From Hyphomicrobiales bacterium (lineage in GTDB: Bacteria > Pseudomonadota > Alphaproteobacteria > Rhizobiales > Rhizobiaceae), in NCBI GenBank assembly GCA_900473045.1, contig UCKS01000034.1:90916-154915 (forward strand): a stretch of 64,000 nt of DNA, in the 5' to 3' direction. The translations under genes and the position numbers were made by a program. Below, one piece after another: positions 16,643-25,735 of this stretch (position 1 is its first letter; every line of letters begins with the position of its first letter). The notes under the pieces were generated by a model. That model was not told the origin of the DNA and did not search any database. It was given only the letters and a program-made list of their open reading frames with translations.

Positions 16643-18321
16643 CATCTGCTTTTCCCGTTTCCCCATCCGTCCTCACCGTCGACAGGCTCTGCGTCGATGC
16701 CCGCACGCCGGAAGGCCGCAGGCGCGTTCTCGATGATGTCAGTTTCGATTTGAGGCTTGGGGAAACGCTCTGCATCGCCGGTGAAAGCGGTTCGGGCAAA
16801 TCGGTAACGTCGCTTGCGATCATGGGGCTTCTGCCGAAGGCATCGCTGCAGATCGCCTCCGGCAGCATCGCGCTGGAGGGCCGCGAACTGTCGCGCCTGT
16901 CCAACAGCGCCATGCGCAGCGTGCGCGGCGGCGATGTCGCCATGGTGTTCCAGGAGCCGATGACCTCGCTCAATCCGGTGATGTCGATCGGCGCGCAGCT
17001 GACCGAGGCCATTCGCGAGCATCAGGGATCGGAAGGCGACAGCGCCGATGCGGTGGCGCTGCGCATGCTCGATGCCGTCCACATGACGGAACCGGCGAAG
17101 CGGCTGAAGCAATATCCGCACGAACTGTCCGGCGGCATGCGCCAGCGGGTGATGATCGCCATGGCGCTTTCCTGCCGGCCGAAAGTGCTGATCGCCGACG
17201 AGCCGACAACGGCGCTCGACGTGACGGTACAGGCGCAGATCCTCAAGCTGATGGACGAGTTGAAGCGCGAATTCGGCGCCTCGATCATTCTCATTACCCA
17301 TGACATGGGTGTCGTCGCCCAGATGGCCGACCGCGTCGTCATCATGCAGGCCGGCAGCATCATCGAGCAGGGCGATGCCTTGCCGATCTTTAATGCCCCG
17401 ACGCAGCGCTATACCCAGGATCTGCTGGCCGCCGTTCCCCGGCTCGGCGCCCATGCCGGCACCGATGGCCCGCCGCGCATCAGCCCGGCAGCGGTGGCTA
17501 AGCCTGCGGTCGATCGCACGCAGGTGCTGACCGTACGCGGACTGGACGTCACGTATGGCAAGGCGACCGGCTGGCTCTCGGGCAAGAAGCCGCCTGCCTC
17601 CGCCGTCAGCGATGTCTCCTTCGAGATCCTGCCCGGCCAGACGCTCGGCCTTGTCGGCGAAAGCGGTTCGGGAAAATCCACCACAGGCAAGGCCGTGCTC
17701 GGCCTCATTCCCTTTACCGGCGACGTTGTCATCGATGGCCAGAACATTGGCGGCCTCAGCCAGCGCCAGATGCGGCCGGTGCGGCGCAGCGCGCAGATGA
17801 TCTTCCAGGATCCCTATGCCTCGCTCGATCCGCGCATGGCGGTGGGCGCCGCGATTGCCGAGCCGCTGATCATCCACGGCCTTGCCAACAAGGGCGAACG
17901 CGACGATCGCGTGGCGGAACTCTTGCGCCGCGTCGGCCTGCAGCCGGATGCCGCCAGCCGCTATCCGCACGAATTTTCCGGCGGCCAGCGCCAGCGCATC
18001 TGCATCGCCCGGGCGCTGACGCTCGGACCCAAGCTGATCGTCGCGGATGAAAGCGTTGCAGCGCTCGATGTCTCGGTGCGCGCCCGCGTGCTCGACCTGA
18101 TGCTGGAACTGCAGGAGACCATGGGGCTCGCCTATCTGTTGATCTCGCACGACATGGCGGTGATCGAGCGCATGTCGCACAATGTTGCCGTCATGCGCTC
18201 CGGCCGCATCGTTGAAATGGGCTCGCGCCGTTCGGTGTTCGAAAACCCGAAGGACGCCTATACCCAGGCCCTGATGGCCGCAGTGCCGATCCCCGATCCG
18301 GCCTTGCGCAACGTGGCGTAA
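16639..18321 (+). CDS. Fused double ATP-binding subunit of the peptide/amide ABC importer (DppD-DppF)
   Basis: A 560-residue protein with two complete nucleotide-binding domains in one chain. The first has Walker A GESGSGKS, signature LSGGMRQR and Walker B VLIADEPTTALD. The second has GESGSGKST, FSGGQRQR and LIVADESVAALD (Ser for the usual Pro, catalytic Glu kept). Both show the C-terminal peptide-transporter extension (TQRYTQDLLAAVP; DAYTQALMAAVP). The start is GTG at 16639 overlapping the amidase stop; the same frame is open far upstream only as a shadow of that gene. It powers the two permeases and completes the importer. Confidence 0.92.
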   Translation: MTSAFPVSPSVLTVDRLCVDARTPEGRRRVLDDVSFDLRLGETLCIAGESGSGKSVTSLAIMGLLPKASLQIASGSIALEGRELSRLSNSAMRSVRGGDVAMVFQEPMTSLNPVMSIGAQLTEAIREHQGSEGDSADAVALRMLDAVHMTEPAKRLKQYPHELSGGMRQRVMIAMALSCRPKVLIADEPTTALDVTVQAQILKLMDELKREFGASIILITHDMGVVAQMADRVVIMQAGSIIEQGDALPIFNAPTQRYTQDLLAAVPRLGAHAGTDGPPRISPAAVAKPAVDRTQVLTVRGLDVTYGKATGWLSGKKPPASAVSDVSFEILPGQTLGLVGESGSGKSTTGKAVLGLIPFTGDVVIDGQNIGGLSQRQMRPVRRSAQMIFQDPYASLDPRMAVGAAIAEPLIIHGLANKGERDDRVAELLRRVGLQPDAASRYPHEFSGGQRQRICIARALTLGPKLIVADESVAALDVSVRARVLDLMLELQETMGLAYLLISHDMAVIERMSHNVAVMRSGRIVEMGSRRSVFENPKDAYTQALMAAVPIPDPALRNVA

Positions 18322-18324
18322 AAG

Positions 18325-18363
18325 TTTGCGCGCAGCTGTCGAAGGACTGCCGCGCGCAGCAAA
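18325..18363. terminator. Hairpin between convergent genes
   Basis: TTTGC-GCGC and GCGCGC-A-GCAAA pair around a loop of about a dozen bases, with T/A-rich flanks, in the 45 bases between the converging ATPase and RTX genes. It is a plausible bidirectional terminator. Confidence 0.55.
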
Positions 18364-18366
18364 TTC

Positions 18367-20193
18367 TCAGATGACGAAGAAGTCCGCATTGGTGAGGACG
18401 AGGTTGGCGGCGAGCGTGGCGAACTGGACCGAGCCACCCGTCGCATTGCCGTTGCTGTCGTAAAACAGCTTGCCGGTATCGGTCTCGTAAACAATGCGGT
18501 CGTTGCTGTCGCCGGCAAGGCCGGTGGTGTTCTTGACGAACTGCGCCGCTGTCAGCGTGCCGGTTCCGGAAATCGCGGTGAAGATCGCATTGTCCAGATG
18601 GATCGTGTCATCGATAACGGCGAAATCCGTGATCCGGTCCACATTGGTCGTGGCATTCAGGGCCGTGTTGAACACGAACTTGTCCGCACCGATACCGCCG
18701 GTCAGGACGTCGTTTCCAAGACTTCCATTCAACGCGTCATTGTTGGCGCCCGTGTTCAATGTGTTGATCGCGCTGTTGCCGACAAGAACATTGGCCCCGC
18801 CAGTGCCGGTCGCATTGATCGCGGCGCTGCCGGTCAATACCAGGTTTTCAAAGGTGCCGATGACCTTGCTGCTGGCCGCCAGGCTGAAGCTGATCGCGGA
18901 TTTCACCGTGTCCGTCCCGGCACCGCCATTGGCGGTTTCGTTGACGATGTCGTTGATGTTGTCGACCAGGTAGGTGTCATTGCCTGCGCCTCCGATCATC
19001 GTATCGGCATTGGCGCCGCCATTCAGCACGTTGTTGCCAACGTTGCCCGTCAGTGTGTTGACACCGGCGTTGCCCGTCGCGTTGACGGCACTGGTGCCGA
19101 TCAGCGTCAGCTTCTCCACGGTTCCGAGAACCTTGGTACTGGCAACGAGGCTGAAGGTCAGCAACGACTGGACGGTATCGAGGCCGGCGCCGCCATTGGC
19201 CGTTTCATTGACGATGTCATTGGCGTTTTCGACGACATAGGTGTCATTGCCTGCGCCACCGATCATGGTGTCGGCATTGGTGCCGCCGTTCAGAACATTG
19301 TTGGCGGCGTTGCCGGTCAGAATGTTGGCACTGCTGTTGCCGGCCGCGTTGATGGCGCCGCTACCGACCAGCGTCAGGTTTTCGACCACGCCGCCGACGC
19401 GGGCGCTCTGCACCAGACTGAAGCTGATCGAGGATTTCACGGTATCGATGCCGCTGCCGAGGTCGTTGAGTTCATCGACGATATCGCCGGCGTTATCGAC
19501 GAGATACGTGTCGTTTCCCGCGCCGCCGATCATTTCATCGCCACCTGCCCCACCGTCCAGCGTATCATTGCCGGCCCGGCCGACGATCTGGTCGTTGCCG
19601 CCGCGGCCTTTGATGATGTTCGCGACGGACGATCCGAAAAGCACATCGCTGACATTGGTGCCGGTGACATTTTCGATGCTGACGAAATCCTCGATCCGGG
19701 TGCTACCGGTATTGGCAAATCCCTGATCCAGCTGGACGGTGACGCCGCTGTCGCCGAGCACGGAGCTCTCGTCGCGCAGTTCATAGCTCAGCGTATCGAT
19801 ACCTGCACCGCCGTCGAAAAAGTTCTGCCAGCCTTCGGACACGAACGTGTCATTGTCGGCCTCACCAAAATACTGGCTGTGAAAGGTCACGACTTTCATC
19901 GTGTCATTGCCCGCGCCGCCCAAGACCCTGTCGAAGCCCTCGCTGCTCAAGGCAAATCCCTGGCCGAAATAACGATCATTATTGGCGCCGAGGCGGATAT
20001 CGTTGCCTCCTTCGGTTCGGTTATCGACAATGTCGTCGCCGCTGCCGGCATCGACGAAATTGCCCCCGCCGAGATTGCCGACAAGGTTGAGGACGATGAC
20101 GTCATTGCCGCCGAGTGCATTGACGATGATCTCCGACCGGTTGCCTTGAATGATTTCGTTTTTGTTGTTGTCGCCTGTAATCGTCACGCCCAT
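18367..20193 (-). CDS. Calcium-binding RTX-repeat (hemolysin-type) secreted protein
   Basis: A 608-residue acidic, glycine- and asparagine-rich protein with many GGxGxDx(L/Y) nonapeptides (GGAGNDTMKV, GGRGGNDQIVG-like stretches, GGAGNDTYLVDN). RTX repeats bind calcium and fold after type I secretion; the C-terminus LVLTNADFFVI is the kind of hydrophobic, uncleaved secretion signal used by such exporters. The centre holds three tandem copies of an 89-residue unit. No enzymatic domain is recognisable, so it may be an adhesin, matrix or surface-layer-like protein. Start 20193 (MGVTITG) follows a GAGG site; no type I exporter genes are nearby. Confidence 0.85.
   Translation of the reverse strand: MGVTITGDNNKNEIIQGNRSEIIVNALGGNDVIVLNLVGNLGGGNFVDAGSGDDIVDNRTEGGNDIRLGANNDRYFGQGFALSSEGFDRVLGGAGNDTMKVVTFHSQYFGEADNDTFVSEGWQNFFDGGAGIDTLSYELRDESSVLGDSGVTVQLDQGFANTGSTRIEDFVSIENVTGTNVSDVLFGSSVANIIKGRGGNDQIVGRAGNDTLDGGAGGDEMIGGAGNDTYLVDNAGDIVDELNDLGSGIDTVKSSISFSLVQSARVGGVVENLTLVGSGAINAAGNSSANILTGNAANNVLNGGTNADTMIGGAGNDTYVVENANDIVNETANGGAGLDTVQSLLTFSLVASTKVLGTVEKLTLIGTSAVNATGNAGVNTLTGNVGNNVLNGGANADTMIGGAGNDTYLVDNINDIVNETANGGAGTDTVKSAISFSLAASSKVIGTFENLVLTGSAAINATGTGGANVLVGNSAINTLNTGANNDALNGSLGNDVLTGGIGADKFVFNTALNATTNVDRITDFAVIDDTIHLDNAIFTAISGTGTLTAAQFVKNTTGLAGDSNDRIVYETDTGKLFYDSNGNATGGSVQFATLAANLVLTNADFFVI
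18751..19551 (-). repeat. Three tandem 267-base repeats inside the RTX gene
   Basis: Units 18751-19017, 19018-19284 and 19285-19551 each encode 89 residues built as ADTMIGGAGNDTY, a VDN/VEN-DIV(N/D)E stretch, a predicted strand (SFSL), an ENL-like stretch and an LTGN/VLNG end. The two right-hand unit boundaries fall exactly 267 bases apart, as judged by the shared MIGGAGNDTY codons. Confidence 0.85.
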
Positions 20194-20455
20194 GATTTTC
20201 ATCCTCAAATGATTGAAATATGCAGGCAGGATAACAGAGCAGATCACATGTCTGCTGTTTCGGTTGGAACAGGAGGCTGTCCATATTTGGGGTGTTTCCG
20301 GCAAATGCCCACTCTTGCCGATCACCAGACGCAGCGGCTGTCATCTTCGCCTTTAGCGGGCATGCTCCGACGGGTTGACGGGCACCGCATGTTCGGCTTG
20401 CCGGCAATTCGGTATTGAAAAGCGCGCGTATCAAGCCGGAGGCATCTCTCCCTCG

Positions 20456-21508
20456 TCAGTGGGGAGCGGCGAGAGAATCCCGTTCGATGAGATTGCAGTC
20501 CATCTTGGTCAGCGGATAGCCGTCTTTCCCGGATTTCCGGCCCTTGCCGAGCTGCCCGATCGCCCAGGCGCCCATGGCCCGGTGCGGCAGGATCAGCGTG
20601 CTCAGCTGTGGCCGCAGGTGGCGGCAGAGTTCGTCATCGTCATAGCCGATGACGGAGACATCCTGCGGGATTTTCAGGCCGGCGTCGCGCAGCGCGTTGT
20701 AGCAGCCCGACGCCATCTTGTCGTTCTGGCAGAAGAAGGCGGTTGGTCGGTCCTTCAGCCCGAGAAACCGTTGTGTCGCCTCGAAACCCGAGGTCGGCGA
20801 CCAGTTGCCCTCGCCAACCAGGTCGGCATCATAGATGATACCGGCCTTCGCCAATGCCCTCTTGTAGCCCTTCAGCCGGTCCTGCGCGGCCTGCATGAAC
20901 GGTTCGCCGACGATGGTCGCGATGCGGCGATGGCCAAGCCGGATCAACGTTTCGGTTGCCGCAAAACCGCCAGCGGCTTCATCGGGAACGACGGACGGAA
21001 AGCGGCTTTCCGGCGCATAGCAGTTCAACAGCACGACAGGAACGGGCAGCTCTTCGAGGAAGGCCGGTGGCGTTACCTGCCGGGTAAAGATCGTCATGTA
21101 GATCAGTCCCTCGATGCCGCTACGCAGCATCGCCTCGACGGCCTTTTCCTCGCGCTCCGGATTGCCCATCGTCTGGGCGACGAGGATGGTGGCGCCCTCA
21201 TCCCAGCAGGCCTGCCGCGCGCCCTCGATGGCATTGACCGATTCCGGCGTCGTCGCCAGCTGGTCGCAGAGGAACCCGATGGTGCCGCTCCCCAGATTGC
21301 CAAGCACCGGCCGATGGATCAGCGACGCGGCGCCATAGCCCAGCGTGCGGGCCGCCTCGATCACCTTGCCGCGCGTTTCCGCCGAGATCGTCACGCCTGT
21401 CGCATTGTTCAGAACAAACGACACCGTTGCCTGCGAACAGCCGGCAAGCCGTGCGACATCCGTCATCGTCACGCGGCGCGGCGGCTTCTCATGTTTGGTT
21501 TTCGTCAA
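20456..21508 (-). CDS. LacI-family transcriptional regulator
   Basis: A 350-residue repressor-type regulator. The N-terminal helix-turn-helix is VTMTDVARLAGCSQATVSFVLNN (split here as TMTDVARLAGCSQATV, then SFVLNN), followed by the hinge and a periplasmic-binding-fold effector domain (GTIGFLCDQ, AFFCQNDKMASG, VIGYDDDELCRHLRP). Sugar or related small-molecule sensing is the family norm. It diverges from a phytanoyl-CoA dioxygenase-family gene across a 109-base gap that contains an AT-rich palindrome, so that gene is the obvious target. The start may alternatively be the internal MTMTD methionine. Confidence 0.9.
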   Translation of the reverse strand: MTKTKHEKPPRRVTMTDVARLAGCSQATVSFVLNNATGVTISAETRGKVIEAARTLGYGAASLIHRPVLGNLGSGTIGFLCDQLATTPESVNAIEGARQACWDEGATILVAQTMGNPEREEKAVEAMLRSGIEGLIYMTIFTRQVTPPAFLEELPVPVVLLNCYAPESRFPSVVPDEAAGGFAATETLIRLGHRRIATIVGEPFMQAAQDRLKGYKRALAKAGIIYDADLVGEGNWSPTSGFEATQRFLGLKDRPTAFFCQNDKMASGCYNALRDAGLKIPQDVSVIGYDDDELCRHLRPQLSTLILPHRAMGAWAIGQLGKGRKSGKDGYPLTKMDCNLIERDSLAAPH

Positions 21509-21567
21509 GACTGTTTTCCCCGGATCGAGTGGGAAAACCTAGCTCATTTATTCTCATAAGCATATTG

Positions 21568-21583
21568 ACTAATAATTATTAGT
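21568..21583. promoter_or_regulatory. Perfect 16-bp palindrome, candidate LacI-family operator
   Basis: ACTAATAATTATTAGT lies between the divergent LacI-type regulator and the dioxygenase gene, 34 bases upstream of the latter's start. It lacks the central CG usual for LacI operators, so it may be a site for the neighbouring regulator or part of the promoter. Confidence 0.5.
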
Positions 21584-21617
21584 TACATTACGCTGGGATG
21601 AACGGAGGAGAACGATC

Positions 21618-22454
21618 ATGAACGCACCGGCACAATTTACGTATGACCTGCAGGGCAATCTCAAGACCCTGAAGGAAGACGGCATCACCGGACTGAAGGG
21701 CGCCTTTGCGCCCGAATGGGCCGATGCGATGCGGGAGGACATGATGACCGCTTTCTGGTCGGCCATTCAGCGTCCGGGCGGCGCCGTCGGCCGCGGTCCG
21801 CGGCGCTGGTATGTGGAAATCCATCCGCAGAATTTCGGCGGCTTCGTCGATCTGATCATGCACCCGTGGGTGATCGCCATGTGCGAGAACGCGCTGGGGC
21901 CGGATTACCAGATCGTCGAAATCGGCCTGGACGTGCCGTTCGAGGGTGCCAGATACCAGCCCTGGCACCGCGATTTTCCGTCACCGGAAGACACCTACGT
22001 GGACCGCCGCATCACGTCGCTCGCCTTCAACCTGACCGGCGTCGATGTCACGCCGGACATGGGGCCGTTCGAGATCGCACCCGGCACCCAGTATGATGAC
22101 GGCCGCGACTGGAAGCATGAGATGTTTCCCGACAAGGCGCTCTGGGGCCGGTTCCAGGACCGCGCCACCCGCAAGTTCCCGCAGCGCGGCGATATTTCCT
22201 GCCGCTCGGCTTTGACCGTCCATCGCGGCACGGAACACCTGTCGCCGATCGCAAGACCGGTCATGGTGCTCGGCGTCGATGCTCCCGGCGCCGGCCATGC
22301 CGAACTGCACGACATGATGGTGACGCAGGACTATTTCGATGCCCTGCCCGAGAAAGCCAAAAAGCACCTCGTCTGCCGCGTTGTCGACGAGCTGGTGCCG
22401 ATCACCCAGAAACATGACATCGAGGGCCTGGTGATGGGCGCCGATCCGGCCTGA
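21618..22454 (+). CDS. Phytanoyl-CoA dioxygenase (PhyH) family protein
   Basis: A 278-residue Fe(II)/2-oxoglutarate-dependent oxygenase candidate. The HxD iron motif is WHRDF (His117, Asp119), the distal iron ligand is within TVHRGTEH (His202 or His207), and Arg203 or the arginine in IARP could bind 2-oxoglutarate. Bacterial members oxidise varied small molecules, not only phytanoyl-CoA, so the substrate is unknown. A GGAGGAG ribosome site precedes the start. It is divergent from a LacI-family regulator that probably controls it; a sugar-like or osmolyte-like inducer would be in keeping with that family. Confidence 0.82.
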   Translation: MNAPAQFTYDLQGNLKTLKEDGITGLKGAFAPEWADAMREDMMTAFWSAIQRPGGAVGRGPRRWYVEIHPQNFGGFVDLIMHPWVIAMCENALGPDYQIVEIGLDVPFEGARYQPWHRDFPSPEDTYVDRRITSLAFNLTGVDVTPDMGPFEIAPGTQYDDGRDWKHEMFPDKALWGRFQDRATRKFPQRGDISCRSALTVHRGTEHLSPIARPVMVLGVDAPGAGHAELHDMMVTQDYFDALPEKAKKHLVCRVVDELVPITQKHDIEGLVMGADPA

Positions 22455-22513
22455 CGCAAAGCGTCCCTGCACGGCCAGCGACTCGTCCTTTTGTCTAACG
22501 ACCCCCATGCCGG

Positions 22514-22540
22514 CACGATCGGAGATTTCCTTCGATCGTG
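22514..22540. promoter_or_regulatory. Perfect inverted repeat upstream of pccB
   Basis: CACGATCG-N11-CGATCGTG lies between the dioxygenase gene and pccB, 40 bases before the pccB start. It may be a regulator site or a hairpin terminator; the following T-run (TTT) is too short to favour a terminator. Confidence 0.45.
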
Positions 22541-22579
22541 TTTCCGGCTAAGCAGGAGACAAAGACGGCGGGAGGAAGC

Positions 22580-24112
22580 ATGCGCAATATCATCGACACC
22601 GTGGAAGCGCGCCGCGCCGAGGCGCGTCTCGGCGGCGGGCAGAAGCGCATCGACGCGCAGCATGCCAAGGGCAAGCTGACGGCGCGCGAGCGCATCGAGG
22701 TGCTGCTCGACGAAGGTTCGTTCGAAGAATACGACATGTATGTCACCCACCGCGCCGTCGATTTCGGCATGGCCGAACAGAAGGTGGCCGGCGACGGCGT
22801 CGTCACCGGCTGGGGCACGATCAACGGCCGCCAGGTCTATGTCTTCTCCCAGGATTTCACCGTGCTCGGCGGCTCGCTGTCCGAGACCCATGCGCAAAAA
22901 ATCTGCAAGATCATGGACATGGCCGTGCGCAACGGCGCGCCGGTGATCGGGCTGAACGATTCCGGCGGCGCCCGCATCCAGGAAGGTGTCGCCTCGCTTG
23001 CCGGTTACGCCGAAGTGTTTCGCCGCAATGCCGAGGCATCCGGCGTCATCCCGCAGATCTCCGTCATCATGGGTCCCTGCGCCGGCGGCGCGGTCTATTC
23101 GCCCGCCATGACCGACTTCATCTTCATGGTCCGCGACACATCCTACATGTTCGTCACCGGTCCGGACGTGGTCAAGACCGTCACCAACGAGATCGTCACG
23201 GCCGAAGAACTGGGCGGCGCCGGTACCCATACGAAAAAATCCTCGGTCGCCGACGCGGCCTATGAAAACGACATCGAGACGCTGGAGCAGGTCCGGCTGC
23301 TGTTCGATTTCCTGCCACTGAACAATCGCGAAAAGCCGCCGGTCCGCCCCTTCCACGACGATCCGGCCCGCCTCGAAAACCGGTTGGACACGCTGATCCC
23401 CGACAGTTCGGCAAAGCCCTACGACATGAAGGAGCTGATCCACGCGATCGCCGACGAAGGCGATTTCTTCGAGCTTCAGGAAGCCTTTGCCCGCAACATC
23501 ATCACCGGCTTCATCCGGCTGGAGGGCCAGACCGTCGGCGTCGTCGCCAACCAGCCGATGGTGCTGGCCGGGTGCCTGGATATCGACTCATCGCGAAAAG
23601 CCGCCCGCTTCGTCCGCTTCTGCGATGCCTTCTCGATCCCGATCCTGACCCTGGTCGACGTGCCCGGCTTCCTGCCCGGCGTGGCCCAGGAATATGGCGG
23701 CGTCATCAAGCACGGCGCCAAGCTCCTGTTCGCCTATAGCCAGGCGACGGTGCCGATGGTGACGCTGATCACCCGCAAGGCCTATGGCGGCGCCTATGAC
23801 GTCATGGCCTCCAAACATATCGGCGCCGACGTCAACTATGCCTGGCCGACCGCCGAAATCGCCGTGATGGGCGCCAAGGGCGCGACCGAAATCCTCTACC
23901 GCTCCGAACTCGGCGACGCCGAAAAGATCGCAGCCCGGACAAAGGAATACGAGGAGCGCTTCGCCAACCCCTTCGTCGCCGCCGAACGCGGTTTTATCGA
24001 CGAAGTGATCATGCCCCACTCGTCACGCCGCCGCATCGCCCGCGCCTTCGCCTCGCTGCGTGGCAAGCGGCAGGAACAGCCGTGGCGCAAGCACGATACG
24101 ATTCCGCTATAG
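22580..24112 (+). CDS. pccB: Propionyl-CoA carboxylase beta subunit
   Basis: A 510-residue carboxyltransferase subunit that moves CO2 from carboxybiotin to propionyl-CoA to give methylmalonyl-CoA. Family landmarks are [30 protein letters not shown] near the N-terminus (shown here as [17 protein letters not shown]), the oxyanion-hole glycines [13 protein letters not shown] and [12 protein letters not shown], and YGGAYDVM with [11 protein letters not shown] in the second half. The start at 22580 has a GGAGGA ribosome site; 14 further open codons upstream are not conserved-looking. It leads a probable six-gene operon that ends with the biotin-bearing alpha subunit. Confidence 0.95.
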   Translation: MRNIIDTVEARRAEARLGGGQKRIDAQHAKGKLTARERIEVLLDEGSFEEYDMYVTHRAVDFGMAEQKVAGDGVVTGWGTINGRQVYVFSQDFTVLGGSLSETHAQKICKIMDMAVRNGAPVIGLNDSGGARIQEGVASLAGYAEVFRRNAEASGVIPQISVIMGPCAGGAVYSPAMTDFIFMVRDTSYMFVTGPDVVKTVTNEIVTAEELGGAGTHTKKSSVADAAYENDIETLEQVRLLFDFLPLNNREKPPVRPFHDDPARLENRLDTLIPDSSAKPYDMKELIHAIADEGDFFELQEAFARNIITGFIRLEGQTVGVVANQPMVLAGCLDIDSSRKAARFVRFCDAFSIPILTLVDVPGFLPGVAQEYGGVIKHGAKLLFAYSQATVPMVTLITRKAYGGAYDVMASKHIGADVNYAWPTAEIAVMGAKGATEILYRSELGDAEKIAARTKEYEERFANPFVAAERGFIDEVIMPHSSRRRIARAFASLRGKRQEQPWRKHDTIPL

Positions 24113-24158
24113 CCTTGGCAGTTTCAGGGACTTCGGGTGAATAGGACGAAAGCGTGTC

Positions 24159-24728
24159 ATGTCGGCAAGTATCAGTAAATTTCTGAGTTATGTTCTGCGC
24201 CACTCGCCGGAGTGCATTGGGCTTGCGCTGGACAACCAGGGCTGGGCCAACGTGGCGGAGCTGTTGGAAAAGGCGACGATTTCCGGAACATCACTTGATG
24301 CAGCGACGTTGCGAGAAGTTGTTGCTGAAAACGAAAAGAAGCGCTTCACGCTATCCGACGACGGCACCCGCATCCGGGCCGCGCAGGGGCATTCGATTTC
24401 GGTCGATCTCGGCAGACCCGCAATCACGCCTCCGCAAACATTGTTCCATGGCACGGCGACCCGCTTTTTGCCGCCAATCATGGAAAATGGGCTGTTGCCA
24501 GGCAGCCGCCAGCAGGTCCATCTTTCAGCAGATTCCTCCACGGCAAATGCGGTTGGGCAACGGCATGGAAAGCCGGTCGTCCTGCTTGTCGCCGCCGGAC
24601 GCATGTTTGCAGACGGCCATACATTCTTTCAAGCTGACAATGGCGTCTGGCTGACAGACACTGTACCGGCCATCTACATCACGCTCGACGAAACAAATTT
24701 TTCGGCAGATGGTCAGGAGCAGCAATAG
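24159..24728 (+). CDS. kptA: RNA 2'-phosphotransferase (KptA/Tpt1 family)
   Basis: A 189-residue enzyme of the Tpt1/KptA family, which removes an internal 2'-phosphate from RNA using NAD+ and releases ADP-ribose cyclic phosphate. The characteristic motifs are all present: SYVLRHSP (Arg14, His15), IRAAQGHS (72-79), LFHGT (95-99) and GSR...VHLS (117-123). In eukaryotes the substrate is spliced tRNA; bacteria lack that pathway, so the role here is unknown, and some homologues act on RNA or DNA ends. It lies 46 bases after pccB, same strand, within the propionyl-CoA carboxylase cluster. Confidence 0.9.
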   Translation: MSASISKFLSYVLRHSPECIGLALDNQGWANVAELLEKATISGTSLDAATLREVVAENEKKRFTLSDDGTRIRAAQGHSISVDLGRPAITPPQTLFHGTATRFLPPIMENGLLPGSRQQVHLSADSSTANAVGQRHGKPVVLLVAAGRMFADGHTFFQADNGVWLTDTVPAIYITLDETNFSADGQEQQ

Positions 24729-24804
24729 GAAATTCCACTCCCGGCTTCCCATATGCCTATGTGCTCTCCTCTCGCGCACATCTCCCACGATCAAGGACCA
24801 CACC

Positions 24805-25725
24805 ATGACCGAAAAAAACCTCGCCGATAACTTTCCCGCCGGTTACGAAGTTCCGAAAGTCTGGACATGGGACAAGGGCAATGGCGGCGCGTTTGCCAAT
24901 ATCAACCGGCCGATCGCCGGGCCGACGCAGGAGAAGCCGCTGCCGGTCGGAAAACATCCGCTGCAGCTCTATTCGCTGGGCACGCCGAATGGCGTCAAGG
25001 TGACGATCATGCTGGAGGAACTGCTCGCAGCAGGTCATACAGGTGCCGAATACGACGCCTGGCTGATCAAGATCGGCGATGGCGACCAGTTCGGCTCGGG
25101 TTTTGTCGACGTCAATCCGAACTCGAAGATCCCGGCGCTGATGGACCATGCGCCCAAGGGCGGCGGTGCGCCCCTGCGCGTCTTCGAATCCGCCTCGATC
25201 CTGCTCTATCTCGCCGAAAAATTCGGTGCCTTCCTTCCGGCCGACCTGCGCGCCCGCACCGAGACGTTCAACTGGCTGTTCTGGCAGATGGGCTCGGCGC
25301 CGTTCCTCGGCGGCGGCTTCGGCCATTTCTACGCCTATGCGCCGATCCACATCAAATACGCCATCGACCGCTATGCCATGGAGGTGAAGCGCCAGCTCGA
25401 CGTGCTCGACCGGCACCTGGCCGACAACCAGTTCCTGGCCGGTTCCGACTACACCATCGCCGACATGGCCACCTGGCCCTGGTACGGCAATCTGGCGCTC
25501 GGCCAGGCCTATGGTGATGCCGGGACGTTCCTCGATGTTGCGAGCTACAAGCACGTCCAGCGCTGGACGACCGAGATCGCCGCCCGCCCGGCGGTCAAGC
25601 GCGGCCGCATGGTCAATCGCCTGAGCGGCGATCCCTCAGAACAGCTGCATGAACGCCACGACGCCTCCGACTTCGATACGAAGACGCAGGACAAGATCGC
25701 CCCGGCCAGCGCGGCCAAGGCGTAA
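24805..25725 (+). CDS. Glutathione S-transferase family protein, YghU-like
   Basis: A 306-residue protein of the YghU/Ure2p-like GST group. The N-terminal extension (YEVPKVWTWDKGNGGAFANI) is characteristic, the thioredoxin-fold domain holds LYSLGTPNGVKVTIMLEE and the glutathione-site motifs NPNSKIPAL and FESASILLYLAEKFG, and the helical C-terminal domain has the N-capping box TIADMATWPW. E. coli YghU reduces disulfides with glutathione. Start 24805 gives the family N-terminus; the frame is open 32 codons further. It lies 10 bases before the next gene, so it is co-transcribed. Confidence 0.9.
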   Translation: MTEKNLADNFPAGYEVPKVWTWDKGNGGAFANINRPIAGPTQEKPLPVGKHPLQLYSLGTPNGVKVTIMLEELLAAGHTGAEYDAWLIKIGDGDQFGSGFVDVNPNSKIPALMDHAPKGGGAPLRVFESASILLYLAEKFGAFLPADLRARTETFNWLFWQMGSAPFLGGGFGHFYAYAPIHIKYAIDRYAMEVKRQLDVLDRHLADNQFLAGSDYTIADMATWPWYGNLALGQAYGDAGTFLDVASYKHVQRWTTEIAARPAVKRGRMVNRLSGDPSEQLHERHDASDFDTKTQDKIAPASAAKA

Positions 25726-25735
25726 GGAGACCACG

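Noticed and set aside
18598..20418. Long plus-strand frame opposite the RTX gene
   Set aside because: It mirrors the repeated codons of the RTX units and has no start signal; the minus-strand protein has clear calcium-binding repeats.
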